The position numbers and the translations under genes were made by a program. From the NCBI RefSeq assembly GCF_005780165.1, contig NZ_VAUV01000005.1, positions 124,001 through 188,000 on the forward strand: a DNA stretch of 64,000 bases. The letters are read 5' to 3'. This DNA comes from Phragmitibacter flavus (GTDB lineage Bacteria > Verrucomicrobiota > Verrucomicrobiia > Verrucomicrobiales > Verrucomicrobiaceae). Every line of letters starts with the position of its first letter. Position 1 is the stretch's first letter. Below the pieces are notes generated by a model. It was not told where the DNA came from. It was given only the letters and a program-made list of their open reading frames with translations, and did not search any database. Below are positions 45,115 through 54,538 of the stretch, one piece after another.

Positions 45115-45300
45115 TCAAGGTATCGAACTTAACGTTGCAAGCAGGCAATTCATATGGGGTGCCCACAATGGATGCGTCCGGTCCACCGGCCCATTCATTC
45201 ATACGCGCAGTGAGTCTGCTCACCTCGAACCTATTAGGCCCACTTCATACTCTCGCAGGGCCACCGCGAGAAATTTTGAACCCCTTGCCCACCCAGCATC

Positions 45301-47700
45301 ATGAGCGCCCACCCGCCGAGTCCAAGTTCCAGCTCCACCGGACATCCCGTCACTTTTACGCGCGTTCCCGGAGCCCAGCCACCCGTGGAAGAGCCCGGTG
45401 TGCGACAGACGCGACGCAAAAAAACCGCTGCCGGTTACAAAGCCATCGAAGACTCCATCCGCTTCGGAGTCGGCATGGCAGGCACAAAAAACACCCTGAT
45501 GACCTTTCCCAACCTCAATCAGGTGAAAGGCTTTAATTGTCAAAGCTGCGCGTGGCCCAATCCCGACGATGATCGCAGCATCGCCGAGTTCTGCGAGAAC
45601 GGCTTCAAAGCCGTCAGCTATGAAGCCGATACCCGACGCCTCACCCCCAAATTTTTCCGCGAACACTCCATTGCCGACCTGGCCGCTCGATCCGATCACT
45701 GGCTGGGCGAACAAGGTCGATTGACCGAACCTCTCGTTCGCCGCCCGGGCTCCACCCATTACGAACCCGTCACATGGAATGAAGTGTTTCAGCTGATGGC
45801 AACTGAACTCAAGGCCCTCGACTCCCCCCACCAGGCCATCTTCTACACCTCCGGTCGCACCAGCAATGAGACCGCCTTTCTCTACCAGCTCTTTGCCCGC
45901 GCCTTTGGCACCAACAACCTGCCCGACTGCTCCAACATGTGTCATGAATCGACAAGTGTTGCCATGCCACCAATGCTTGGGATCGGCAAGGCGTGTGTCA
46001 AACTTCAGGATGTAGAAACCGCCGACGCCATCTTCATCCTCGGCCAGAATCCCGGCACCAACCATCCGCGCATGATGACCGCGTTGCAAAAAATGAAGGA
46101 AGCCGGCGGCAAGCTGGTGTTCGTCAATCCGCTGCCAGAAACCGGTGCCTTCCGCTTCAAAAACCCGCAGGATCTCCTGCACCCCACCCGCATCCCGCGT
46201 TTCCTCTTTGGCCGCGGCACGGAACTCTCCGACATGTGGCTGCCTGTCCGCATCAATGGCGACATGGCCTTCCTCAAGGGATTGATGAAGGACATGCTCG
46301 AACACGAGGATGCCCACCCCGGCTCCGTGTTCGATCACGATTTCATCCGCCTGCACACTGAGGGTTATGAGGAACTCATCGAAGTCCTGCGTGCGACCTC
46401 ATGGGACGACATCCTGCACAGCTCCGGCCTCAGCCGTCAGCAGATCCGGGAAGCCTCCGCCATTGCCATGCAGGCCCGCAGCACCGTGGTGTGCTGGTGC
46501 ATGGGACTTACCCAGCATAAAAACGCCGTTGCCACCATTCAAGACATCATCAACTTTCTCTTCCTGCGCGGCAACATCGGCCGCCCCGGTGCCGGCCCCT
46601 GCCCGGTGCGCGGCCACTCCAACGTCCAGGGCGACCGCACCATGGGCATCTGGGACAAGGCCGACGGCGACTTCCTCGACAAACTCGCCACCGAGTTCAA
46701 CATCGATCCCCCACGCGAGGACGGTTACGATACCGTTGCCGCCGTCAAAGCGATGCACGACGGCAGCGCCAAGTTCTTCTTTGCCATGGGAGGCAACTTC
46801 CTCTCCTCGCCTTCAGATACCGAATACACCGCCGCCGCGCTGCAAAACTGCCGCCTCACCGCCCACGTTTCCATCAAGCTCAACCGCTCCCACCTTATCA
46901 CCGGCCAAACCGCACTTATCCTTCCCTGTCTTGGTCGCACCGAAATCGACCGCCAGGCCGGCGGCGAACAGTTCCAAACCAATGAAGACACCATGGGCGT
47001 CGTCAATCCCACCCGCGGCGTCATCGAACCCGCCTCCCCCCATCTGCTGAGCGAATCCGCCATCGTCGCCGGTCTTGCCAAGGCCACCCTGGGTGTCAGC
47101 ACTCCCATCGACTGGGATGCCTACGTCGCCGATTACGACCTCATTCGCGACAAGATCGAAGCCACCATCCCCGGCTTCCCCTCCTTCAATGCCCGCATTC
47201 GTGAAGGAACGTTCTACCTTCCCAATCCCCCGCGCGATGAACGACGTTTCGAAACCCCCTCGGGCAAGGCGGTCTTCAAAGCCCATCCGCTGACCCGTTG
47301 CGATGTTCCTCCCGGCCACCTGCTGCTCACCACCATTCGCAGCCACGACCAGTTTAATACCACCATCTACCGAAACGACGACCGTTACCGCGGCATCTTC
47401 AACGGACGTCGTGTGATTTTCATGAACGAGGATGACTTGCACGACCTCAACCTTGTGCAAGGCCAGATGGTCGACATCACCAGCCATTTCAAAGGCGAGC
47501 AACGTCACGCCGAAAAATTCATGGTCGCCCCCTATCCCATCCCCAAAGGCTGCGCCGCCGCCTACTATCCCGAAACCAATGTGCTCGTCCCCCTCGACAG
47601 CACCGCCGACGAGAGCAACACCCCCACCTCGAAGTCGATCATCATCACCGTTCACTCACCCGCCGAACAGTTCCTGTCCAACGGCGCAGTCCCTCGCTGA
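45301..47700 (+). CDS. ydeP: FdhF/YdeP-type molybdopterin oxidoreductase
   Basis: 799 residues. YdeP-family layout: an N-terminal GVGMAGTKNTLMTFP leading to CQSCAWPNPDDD, the molybdopterin-binding blocks FYTSGRTSNETAFLYQLFAR, NMCHESTS and ILGQNPGTNHPRM, then GAGPCPVRGHSNVQGDRTMG, and a C-terminal molydop-binding domain (TIRSHDQFNTTIYRNDDRYRG). YdeP proteins are linked to acid tolerance in enterobacteria; the substrate is unknown. No Tat signal is present, so it is probably cytoplasmic. Its 3' end overlaps the convergent ctaG by 49 bp. Confidence 0.9.
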   Translation: MSAHPPSPSSSSTGHPVTFTRVPGAQPPVEEPGVRQTRRKKTAAGYKAIEDSIRFGVGMAGTKNTLMTFPNLNQVKGFNCQSCAWPNPDDDRSIAEFCENGFKAVSYEADTRRLTPKFFREHSIADLAARSDHWLGEQGRLTEPLVRRPGSTHYEPVTWNEVFQLMATELKALDSPHQAIFYTSGRTSNETAFLYQLFARAFGTNNLPDCSNMCHESTSVAMPPMLGIGKACVKLQDVETADAIFILGQNPGTNHPRMMTALQKMKEAGGKLVFVNPLPETGAFRFKNPQDLLHPTRIPRFLFGRGTELSDMWLPVRINGDMAFLKGLMKDMLEHEDAHPGSVFDHDFIRLHTEGYEELIEVLRATSWDDILHSSGLSRQQIREASAIAMQARSTVVCWCMGLTQHKNAVATIQDIINFLFLRGNIGRPGAGPCPVRGHSNVQGDRTMGIWDKADGDFLDKLATEFNIDPPREDGYDTVAAVKAMHDGSAKFFFAMGGNFLSSPSDTEYTAAALQNCRLTAHVSIKLNRSHLITGQTALILPCLGRTEIDRQAGGEQFQTNEDTMGVVNPTRGVIEPASPHLLSESAIVAGLAKATLGVSTPIDWDAYVADYDLIRDKIEATIPGFPSFNARIREGTFYLPNPPRDERRFETPSGKAVFKAHPLTRCDVPPGHLLLTTIRSHDQFNTTIYRNDDRYRGIFNGRRVIFMNEDDLHDLNLVQGQMVDITSHFKGEQRHAEKFMVAPYPIPKGCAAAYYPETNVLVPLDSTADESNTPTSKSIIITVHSPAEQFLSNGAVPR

Positions 47701-48614
47701 CCCTTTTTGTCCTCGTCCTCACGCAATCCCATCCACAACAACACCGCCGCCACCCCCGCATACACCATGCAGGCCGGCATCCACATGATCAGGCCCGCAA
47801 TCTGCTGGTCCTCCAACGCCGATAACTTCCAACGCGGCGCACGACTCTCATAAAACGGATACCACACCTTCGGAGCCAAGGTCATAAACACCCCCAGCAA
47901 CGTCGCGTGCAGGGAAGTTAGAAACAAATACAACACCGCCATCCCCCGTCCCAACCTCAGACGACTTACCGGATCCAGCAGCACCCGCCAAAACAAACAT
48001 CCCACCAGCACAAACGTAAAATGCTGGAAGTCGTGAAACAGATCATCATACAAGGTCGCCTCATACAAGGGCGGCAGGTGCCACACCCACATCGTCAACC
48101 CAAACAGGCACCATAACATCAACGGCTGCCACAACAGATAACGCGCCGGCTTCCACAACTGCACCCACCGTTGCCAGTCACCATACCTGCGCCGCCACGC
48201 CAGTGGCAATGCCCACATCGCTACAAAAAACGGCGACCCCATCACCAACAACGGAGCCACCACCCCCAGCAGCAACATATGCTGGATCATGTGCATCCAC
48301 GCCAGCTCATCACTATACACATCAATCGGCGAAATCAGCGCCATCCACAAAACCAGCATCCCCATCGCAAACGACCCTGCCTGTTTCTTCGATACCGAAC
48401 GCCCAACACCCGACCTTTGCCATAACCTACACAACCCCGCCGCGTAGAGCATACAAAGCACACTCAAATTCACCACCACCACCGGCTGCGACCAATTCCA
48501 CGCCAGCCACCACGGCCCCTCATACGGTGCCCGCGGTGCCCCATGAGCCCAGGCGACATCCACCCCTGCAAACCAGAGGACCACGATGATCATCCAGCCC
48601 GCACCTCTTCTCAT
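47652..48614 (-). CDS. ctaG: Cytochrome c oxidase assembly factor CtaG (caa3 type)
   Basis: 320 residues from ATG 48,614, which overlaps the upstream stop (ATGA). There is a cleavable-looking N-terminal hydrophobic segment ending in AWAHGAP, then about seven membrane helices. Family features: HMIQHMLLLGVVAPLLVMGSP, MWVWHLPPLYEATLYDD, and HATLLGVFMTLAPKVWYPFY. CtaG of this type supports copper/heme assembly of caa3 oxidases. It is the last gene of the respiratory operon and overlaps the YdeP gene tail-to-tail. Confidence 0.87.
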   Translation of the reverse strand: MRRGAGWMIIVVLWFAGVDVAWAHGAPRAPYEGPWWLAWNWSQPVVVVNLSVLCMLYAAGLCRLWQRSGVGRSVSKKQAGSFAMGMLVLWMALISPIDVYSDELAWMHMIQHMLLLGVVAPLLVMGSPFFVAMWALPLAWRRRYGDWQRWVQLWKPARYLLWQPLMLWCLFGLTMWVWHLPPLYEATLYDDLFHDFQHFTFVLVGCLFWRVLLDPVSRLRLGRGMAVLYLFLTSLHATLLGVFMTLAPKVWYPFYESRAPRWKLSALEDQQIAGLIMWMPACMVYAGVAAVLLWMGLREDEDKKGQRGTAPLDRNCSAGE

Positions 48615-49015
48615 CCCGCGTTCCCTCCACAATCACGCAGAAAAAACCACACCGGCACCATCTGCGCCATCATCACCAACAAAAACAACCCATTGCCGGT
48701 CTTCCCAACGCGCGCCACAAAAGTCATCGTTTCCCGATCACCACCCCCACGCTCAATCTGCTCACTCAGGCGGATGATCCACACCACCTTTGCCATCAAT
48801 ATCACACTCGCCACCACCACCAACCATGCCACTCCCGTCACTCCCCCAAGCCCCTGCTTCGCCCAACTTCCCTCGCAACCAAACTCCGCAGCCACCCACA
48901 ACAGCAACAGTTGCACCACCCACAAAATCCCTCCTCCCCATAAACAGATCCATACCTTCCATCTCGGAATCGATGGGACCGCATTTTTTCCGAACTCTTC
49001 AAATCCCGATTTCAT
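48611..49015 (-). CDS. Small three-helix membrane protein of the oxidase operon (possible subunit IV)
   Basis: 134 residues from ATG 49,015, chosen because it overlaps the CoxI/III stop as ATGA. Three transmembrane helices are visible (VWICLWGGGILWVVQLLLLW; VAWLVVVASVILMAKVVWII; GLFLLVMMAQMVPVWFFL). Position and size fit a small oxidase subunit such as CtaF/subunit IV, but no sequence signature confirms it. Start and stop both overlap neighbours, so it is translated with them. Confidence 0.68.
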   Translation of the reverse strand: MKSGFEEFGKNAVPSIPRWKVWICLWGGGILWVVQLLLLWVAAEFGCEGSWAKQGLGGVTGVAWLVVVASVILMAKVVWIIRLSEQIERGGGDRETMTFVARVGKTGNGLFLLVMMAQMVPVWFFLRDCGGNAG

Positions 49016-51498
49016 AACCAATGAGGAACAAGATATAAGGTTACCAACCCCACCACACCCGCCGCCACGCAAAACCGCCCAAGCATGGCAGCAAGCTGCC
49101 CATGCAAAATCTCCACCCGTCCAACGCTGCCCCCCATCTTCCTGAGCCTTACCCAAACCACTGCCGCAAACACCACCGCCGTGAATTCAAACAACAGCAC
49201 CGTCCAGCCCATCACATAAAAGATCGATCCATAAGCATGCGACGCCGGACCAAATTCCAGCCGCATCAACTCGAGTGTTAACAATAGACAAAACGCCAAC
49301 CCTGACAGCATCCCGACCATCAGCCATCTTTCCCGGGCCCCGGCCTTGATCGCATGCGACGCCAGATGCAGCGCCAGCCCCGACAATCCCAACCCCATCC
49401 ACGCCGGACCCGACAGCATAAACGACGGCATCGCCACTCCTTCAGGCGGCCACTGCGGCGCAAACAAGCGCAGATAAAAATAACTGAACACCAGCGTGCC
49501 GAGCATCATCCCAAGCACCACCAACAGCGTCAACATCCCCCACCAAGCCGTCGACTGCACCCCCAAACTCACCACCGGAAGCCCGGCCTTCGTTCCCACT
49601 TCATCCGCTTCCACCATCTCAATCCGATCCCTTGATGGATAAAGCCACCGCGCCAGCGCCCCCACAAAAAACACCACCCCCAGCGGGGCCAACAAATATA
49701 ACTTCGTCAGCACCCCGATCATCCCCACCAACACCCCCAACGCCGCCAGGAACGGCATCATGTTCGGCCCCGGCAGATATTGCACCCCCTGCGGCTCCGC
49801 CGTCAGCGGATCCGTGCTCAGATTGGCCCGCCACTCACAGGGCTGCGCATCCATCGCATCCACCATCTTCGCATAAGGTCCATCCTCGATAGCCCGATCG
49901 TCCCACATCGGAGACCTTCCATGCACCACCGGCGGCTTTTTGAAACTGTAAAACGGCGGCGGCGACGACACCAGCCACTCCAATGTCTCACCGCCCCAAG
50001 GATCATTGCCACCCGCCACCCCGCTCCTGACACTGCGCCACACATTGACCACAAACACCACAAAACCCACGCCCATCACCATCGCCCCCGCACTGGCCGT
50101 CAAGTTCATGCCGTCCAATCCCAGCGACGAAGGATAAGTATACACACGCCTTGGCAGCCCAAACAACCCCATCACATGCATGGGAAAAAACGTCACGTTA
50201 AATCCACCAAACGTCAGCCAGAAACTCCACTTGCCCAGCCCCTCCGACAACATCCTTCCAGTGATCTTCGGCAGCCAGAAATGCAACGCCGCAAAAATCG
50301 GAAACAACACCCCGCCAATCAACACATAGTGCATGTGCGCCACGATGAAATAGGTGTCGTGCACCTGCATGTCAAAAGGCACCACCGCCACCATCACCCC
50401 CGTCAGTCCGCCAATCACAAACACCACAAAAAATCCCAACACCCACAGGAACGCCGCGCGAAATTTCGGACGCGTTCCCCACAAGGTCGCGATCCAGGAG
50501 AAAATCTGAATCCCACTCGCCACCCCGATCATCAAACTCGCCGCCGTGAAAAATCCCATCGCCAGCTCCGGCAACCCCGTCGTGAACATGTGATGAACCC
50601 ACAAGCCAAACGATACAAACCCGATCAACACAATCGCCACCACCACCAGCGCATACGCCGCAACCTGCCGCCGTGCAAATGCCCCCACCACCATCGACAC
50701 CACCCCCGTCGCAGGCAAAAACATGATATACACCTCCGGATGCCCGAAGAACCAGAACAGATGCTGCCAAAGCAGCGAACTCCCCCCCGCCGCCGGATCA
50801 AAAAACCTTGTCCCCAATGACCGGTCCAACTCCAGCAAGATCGTCGCCGTCAACAACACACTGAACGCAAACAGCACCATCACCCCGGTCACCAGCAGCG
50901 TCCACGCAAACAACGGCATCCGGCTCAACGTCATCCCCGGCGCACGAAACTTCAAGATCGTCACCACAATATCCGCACCTGCCGTCAATCCGGCAATCTC
51001 CACCAGGCTCAACCCCAACAACCAAAAGTCCACCCCCATTCCCGAATACTGCGGACCCGACAAAGGCGTATAAGCAAACCACCCCGCATCTGGCACCGTA
51101 TCCGTAAAAAAACTCGCATAAAACAACACCCCGCCAAACAGATAAGTCCAGTAACTAAACGCCGTCAGTCGCGGAAACGCCGCATCACGCGATCCTATCA
51201 TCAACGGCAGAAGATACAGCGCCAGCCCCTCCAAAAACGGCACCGCAAATAGATACATCATCGTCGACCCATGCATCGTAAAAATCTGATTGAACCGCGC
51301 CGGTCCAATCAACTCCGCATCCCCCACCGCCAGCTGCATCCGCATCAACAAGGCCAGCACACCGCCCAACGCAAAAAATACCATCGCGGTCACCATGAAC
51401 CGTTTGCCCAACAACTGATTGTTGACCTCCATCAACCAGCCCCGCCAGCCGGGCAGCGGACTCCAGGTTTTTTCGAAACGTTGTTGGCTCTCGTTCAT
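49012..51498 (-). CDS. ctaD-ctaE: Cytochrome c oxidase subunits I and III, fused
   Basis: 828 residues from ATG 51,498, counting with the GTG-extended numbering for residue positions. Subunit I has all metal ligands: His77 (MHGSTM) and His391 for heme a, His254 and Tyr258 (GHPEVY) with His303-His304 for CuB, and His389 (AHMHY) for heme a3. After a linker at about 530-600, the C-terminal about 600-829 has the multi-helix subunit III pattern (LGTLVFSYFYLRLFAPQWPP, MGWTVLLFEFTAVVFAA). Fused I-III chains are known in caa3 oxidases. The start codon overlaps the CoxII stop (TGATG). Confidence 0.92.
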   Translation of the reverse strand: MNESQQRFEKTWSPLPGWRGWLMEVNNQLLGKRFMVTAMVFFALGGVLALLMRMQLAVGDAELIGPARFNQIFTMHGSTMMYLFAVPFLEGLALYLLPLMIGSRDAAFPRLTAFSYWTYLFGGVLFYASFFTDTVPDAGWFAYTPLSGPQYSGMGVDFWLLGLSLVEIAGLTAGADIVVTILKFRAPGMTLSRMPLFAWTLLVTGVMVLFAFSVLLTATILLELDRSLGTRFFDPAAGGSSLLWQHLFWFFGHPEVYIMFLPATGVVSMVVGAFARRQVAAYALVVVAIVLIGFVSFGLWVHHMFTTGLPELAMGFFTAASLMIGVASGIQIFSWIATLWGTRPKFRAAFLWVLGFFVVFVIGGLTGVMVAVVPFDMQVHDTYFIVAHMHYVLIGGVLFPIFAALHFWLPKITGRMLSEGLGKWSFWLTFGGFNVTFFPMHVMGLFGLPRRVYTYPSSLGLDGMNLTASAGAMVMGVGFVVFVVNVWRSVRSGVAGGNDPWGGETLEWLVSSPPPFYSFKKPPVVHGRSPMWDDRAIEDGPYAKMVDAMDAQPCEWRANLSTDPLTAEPQGVQYLPGPNMMPFLAALGVLVGMIGVLTKLYLLAPLGVVFFVGALARWLYPSRDRIEMVEADEVGTKAGLPVVSLGVQSTAWWGMLTLLVVLGMMLGTLVFSYFYLRLFAPQWPPEGVAMPSFMLSGPAWMGLGLSGLALHLASHAIKAGARERWLMVGMLSGLAFCLLLTLELMRLEFGPASHAYGSIFYVMGWTVLLFEFTAVVFAAVVWVRLRKMGGSVGRVEILHGQLAAMLGRFCVAAGVVGLVTLYLVPHWL

Positions 51499-52466
51499 CA
51501 CTTCAGGGTTTGCAGATAATCCAACAAGGCCTCCAACTCCTCAGGCCCAATCTCCGTCGGCGGCATCAAACTCAGCGGCTTGATCGACTGTGGATCCACA
51601 ATCCACCGCTTCAAATTCTCACGCGTGTTTGGCAAGGTCGACGCCGCCAGGTTTAATCGATCCGCCATGTGTGTCAGATCCGGCCCCAGATTCGACACCG
51701 CCTGCGTGCCACCCACCGCATGACAGGCCGCGCATCCCGTGCTGAAAAACAGCTCCTTTCCGCGGGCATCCCCAGGCTCACGTGTGCGGGTTCGCTCCTG
51801 AACCCATTGCTCAAACCCGTCCTCCGACAACGCCACCACATCAATCCCCATCCGCGCATGCTGCCCTCCGCAAAACTCCGCACAGGTCCCGCGATACACC
51901 CCTTCCCGATCAGCCCGCAACCAAAACTGGTTCATCTGATCGGGCAGCATGTCCATCTTGCCATGCAAATTGGGAACCCAAAAACTATGGATCACATCAC
52001 GCGACTTCAACTCCAGCCGCACCGGCACCCCCACCGGAATGCGAATCTCGTTCGCTGTGACAATGCCATGATCCGGATACCTCACCTCCCACCACCAAAA
52101 ATTGCCGGTCACCTCAATTCGGAACGCCGTCTCCGGCGCCCGCATCGCCGCACTCACCCGCAACGAAACCACCAGCATGCCCACCAAAATCACCGTCGGC
52201 ACCACCATCCCCGCCACCAGCACAAAACGGTCCGAACCACCCGGTGCCTCTCCATTCGAACGACGGTTCACCAACGCCAGCACCACCAGTCCCATCGTCC
52301 CGAAAAAGACTGAGCCATAGACCGCCACCATCATCCACCCCAATCCCGCCATCTCCCGCGCCTCCACACTTGCCGGATGAAACGCCGACTGAAAATCATT
52401 CCCTGTTCCCCGGCATCCAACCATCAGGAACACCGCCAAAACTGTCGCCATCACGATAGATCTCAT
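51498..52466 (-). CDS. ctaC: Cytochrome c oxidase subunit II with fused cytochrome c (caa3)
   Basis: 322 residues. A lipoprotein signal with lipobox LMVGC (Cys18) is followed by two membrane helices. The CuA site is complete: His160 (IHSFWVP), Cys195 and Cys199 (CAEFC), His203 and Met206 (GQHARM). A C-terminal class I cytochrome c has CAACH at 245-249 and an axial methionine candidate in LSLMPPTE. It donates electrons from CuA to subunit I. The ATG overlaps the cytochrome b stop (ATGA), placing oxidase and bc genes in one transcript. Confidence 0.93.
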   Translation of the reverse strand: MRSIVMATVLAVFLMVGCRGTGNDFQSAFHPASVEAREMAGLGWMMVAVYGSVFFGTMGLVVLALVNRRSNGEAPGGSDRFVLVAGMVVPTVILVGMLVVSLRVSAAMRAPETAFRIEVTGNFWWWEVRYPDHGIVTANEIRIPVGVPVRLELKSRDVIHSFWVPNLHGKMDMLPDQMNQFWLRADREGVYRGTCAEFCGGQHARMGIDVVALSEDGFEQWVQERTRTREPGDARGKELFFSTGCAACHAVGGTQAVSNLGPDLTHMADRLNLAASTLPNTRENLKRWIVDPQSIKPLSLMPPTEIGPEELEALLDYLQTLK

Positions 52467-53899
52467 CGATTGCCCCCTTTCGGAAAGGATTGCGCTGCAT
52501 GCACGTAGTCGAGCAACTGCTCCAGCTCCGCTTCACTTAGTCGTCCCTGATAAGCCGGCATCGCCACCCCCTCCGGCGGTTGCAGAATGTAAGCCCGATA
52601 CGCCTGACGCGAACGACGCGTCTCCACCGCCACCAAATCCACCGCCATGCGCCGCCCCCCGATCCCACCCACCGCGTGACAACTGCTGCAACCATAGCGC
52701 GCGAACAACTGCCGACCCGCCTCTGCCGACCCCGACAACACCACCCCCTCCGGCACCGGCGGTGCCTCGCCCACCGGCCAGGCCGTCCAGTGCGACTTCA
52801 ATCGCAACGCCGAAAGCCCGACCAATGCCACCACACAACCCATGACAAACACCACCGCCCACGGCCTCCGCCGCATGCCCCGATGCGGACTTCGATCCAC
52901 AAACGGCAGCGCCAGCATCGCCAGCAACAGCAGCAGGGGAAAAAACACCAAAAACCACGGAGCCAGCCACTCCGGCATCAGGGCAATCAACGCGCTATAC
53001 CACCAGAACCACCACTCTTCGACCGGGAAAGTCTGGTCCACCAGGTTGGCCTCATCATACAAAGTGGCCGGTCCCAGCGTCAACGTCAGCACCACCGCCA
53101 GACCAAACACTACATAACTCATGACCCCCGACTTCGCCATCGTATCTGGATAAAAAGTCTCTCCGTTTTCCTCCGATTCCGCCTGTGCCTTGTAAAGCGC
53201 ACGCTGCTCCTCCACCGTATGCACCGATTGCTTCTTTTCCCCTTCGGAAGTGATGCCATGAACCATCACCAAATACAGATGATACCCCGTCATCATCGCA
53301 ATCACCAAAGGCAGGATGATCACATGCACCGCATACACCCGCGTCAGCAACAGCGCTCCCGGCTCCTCACCACCCTGCACAAAAATAACCAGTTCATCCC
53401 CAATCCACGGCACATGATTGAACATGTGCAGCATCACCCGCACCGCATGAATCGCCCGCTCGTCCCAACGCAGCAGATAACCCGTGAAACTCATCGCCAG
53501 CACCGCATGAAACAACAGCGCCCCGAAGATCCAGGTCGCTTCCCTGGGAAACTTGTATCCCGCCACCAATATCTGCCGGAACAAATGAAAAAACAACATC
53601 ACCACCATCAATCCCGCCGACCAGTAATGCAGCCCACGAATAAACCCACCCAGTAACTGTTTCTCCGTAATATGCTTCACACTATGATAAGCACCATCAG
53701 GGGTGGGCGAGTAAGTCAAGGTCATCGCCATCCCTGTCACCACCAGCACCATCAACAACATCGTCAGCGTCGCCCCATCGCCATAATACCACGGCGCACG
53801 CGCCACCCGGCGATCCAGCACCGCCTTGTGGATCGGCCCCAGCCCCAGCCGGTCCACCGCCCAGCGACGAAGCTTTTTGATGACAGCACGCCCTCTCAT
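52463..53899 (-). CDS. petB: Cytochrome b (bc complex) with C-terminal cytochrome c domain
   Basis: 478 residues. An N-terminal four-helix cytochrome b core with heme ligands His91/His105 and His192/His207 (the second pair 15 apart, as in b6-type proteins). The quinol-site region PDTMAKSG and a C-terminal helical part follow (LMPEWLAPW resembles the PEW motif). A fused mono-heme cytochrome c domain comes last (CSSCH near 416, with VAMPAYQG giving the axial Met). With the Rieske protein 2 bp away it forms a bc-type quinol oxidoreductase lacking a separate cytochrome c1. Confidence 0.9.
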   Translation of the reverse strand: MRGRAVIKKLRRWAVDRLGLGPIHKAVLDRRVARAPWYYGDGATLTMLLMVLVVTGMAMTLTYSPTPDGAYHSVKHITEKQLLGGFIRGLHYWSAGLMVVMLFFHLFRQILVAGYKFPREATWIFGALLFHAVLAMSFTGYLLRWDERAIHAVRVMLHMFNHVPWIGDELVIFVQGGEEPGALLLTRVYAVHVIILPLVIAMMTGYHLYLVMVHGITSEGEKKQSVHTVEEQRALYKAQAESEENGETFYPDTMAKSGVMSYVVFGLAVVLTLTLGPATLYDEANLVDQTFPVEEWWFWWYSALIALMPEWLAPWFLVFFPLLLLLAMLALPFVDRSPHRGMRRRPWAVVFVMGCVVALVGLSALRLKSHWTAWPVGEAPPVPEGVVLSGSAEAGRQLFARYGCSSCHAVGGIGGRRMAVDLVAVETRRSRQAYRAYILQPPEGVAMPAYQGRLSEAELEQLLDYVHAAQSFPKGGNR

Positions 53900-53900
53900 C

Positions 53901-54377
53901 TCAAATCATCGGGGGCACGGAGTTAAGGTCGATCTCCACCACACCACTGCGCACCCGCGTGGCATAACGATACAACGGATCTTTCGGCGGCCCCGCCTTC
54001 GGTTCGCCCTCCTTCGAAAACACCCCGCCGTGGCAGGGACAAAAGAACCATTCACTGCCCGCATCCCACGTCACCGGACAACTCAAATCCGTGCAGCTTC
54101 TGGAATACACCACCACCTCATTTTCCAACTCGCGCAGCACAAACAAACCCTTCTGCCGCAGCGACCTCACCCACCCCTCCTGCGGCACCGGCACCAACGC
54201 CTTCGCCACCTCGCCCAGGGGAAACTTGTCCAACTCTCCCACCGGTTGCCAGTTTGCCCCTCCATCGGATTCCAGTGATGGAGACAACACGGTCAACAAA
54301 GCTGGCACGCCCACCGTCCCGGCGACAGCCAGGCCGCCGCCCACCACCAGCAATTTCGAGAATCCGCGTTTATTCAT
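53901..54377 (-). CDS. petC: Rieske iron-sulfur protein with atypical first cluster box
   Basis: 158 residues. An N-terminal single membrane anchor (about 8-30) is followed by a Rieske fold. Box 2 is canonical (C113-P-C115-H116-GG). Box 1 reads C95-T-D97-L-S-C100, whereas the standard box is C-T-H-L-G-C. Asp therefore stands where one of the two histidine ligands is expected (codon GAT). The disulfide pair C100/C115 is present. The protein is the first gene of the respiratory operon. Function as a bc-complex subunit is strongly suggested by context; cluster ligation must differ if the sequence is correct. Confidence 0.88.
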   Translation of the reverse strand: MNKRGFSKLLVVGGGLAVAGTVGVPALLTVLSPSLESDGGANWQPVGELDKFPLGEVAKALVPVPQEGWVRSLRQKGLFVLRELENEVVVYSRSCTDLSCPVTWDAGSEWFFCPCHGGVFSKEGEPKAGPPKDPLYRYATRVRSGVVEIDLNSVPPMI

Positions 54378-54538
54378 GACAAGGAGATTTCCAACGAGCG
54401 AGGTTCCATAGAATGCGCTTCAACCTCCCCCACCGGCCCTGCCGTTTTTGCACAATCGTCCCCCGTGGTCCTCACCCCCCAATCCTCGACGGATGTCACA
54501 CCGGATTCCACAAGGGACGTCGTCAATGTCTTCGCACT

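Noticed and set aside
45220-46356. 378-codon minus-strand frame
   Set aside because: Antisense to the clearly coding YdeP gene, glycine/alanine-rich shadow with no domains.
46813-47655. 280-codon minus-strand frame
   Set aside because: Also antisense to the YdeP gene; valine/glycine-rich composition typical of a GC-rich shadow frame.
49780-50820. 346-codon His/Arg-rich plus-strand frame
   Set aside because: Antisense to cytochrome oxidase subunit I, whose metal ligands are all intact on the other strand.
52580-53656. 358-codon His/Gln/Arg-rich plus-strand frame
   Set aside because: Antisense to cytochrome b; the heme ligands on the minus strand prove the coding direction.
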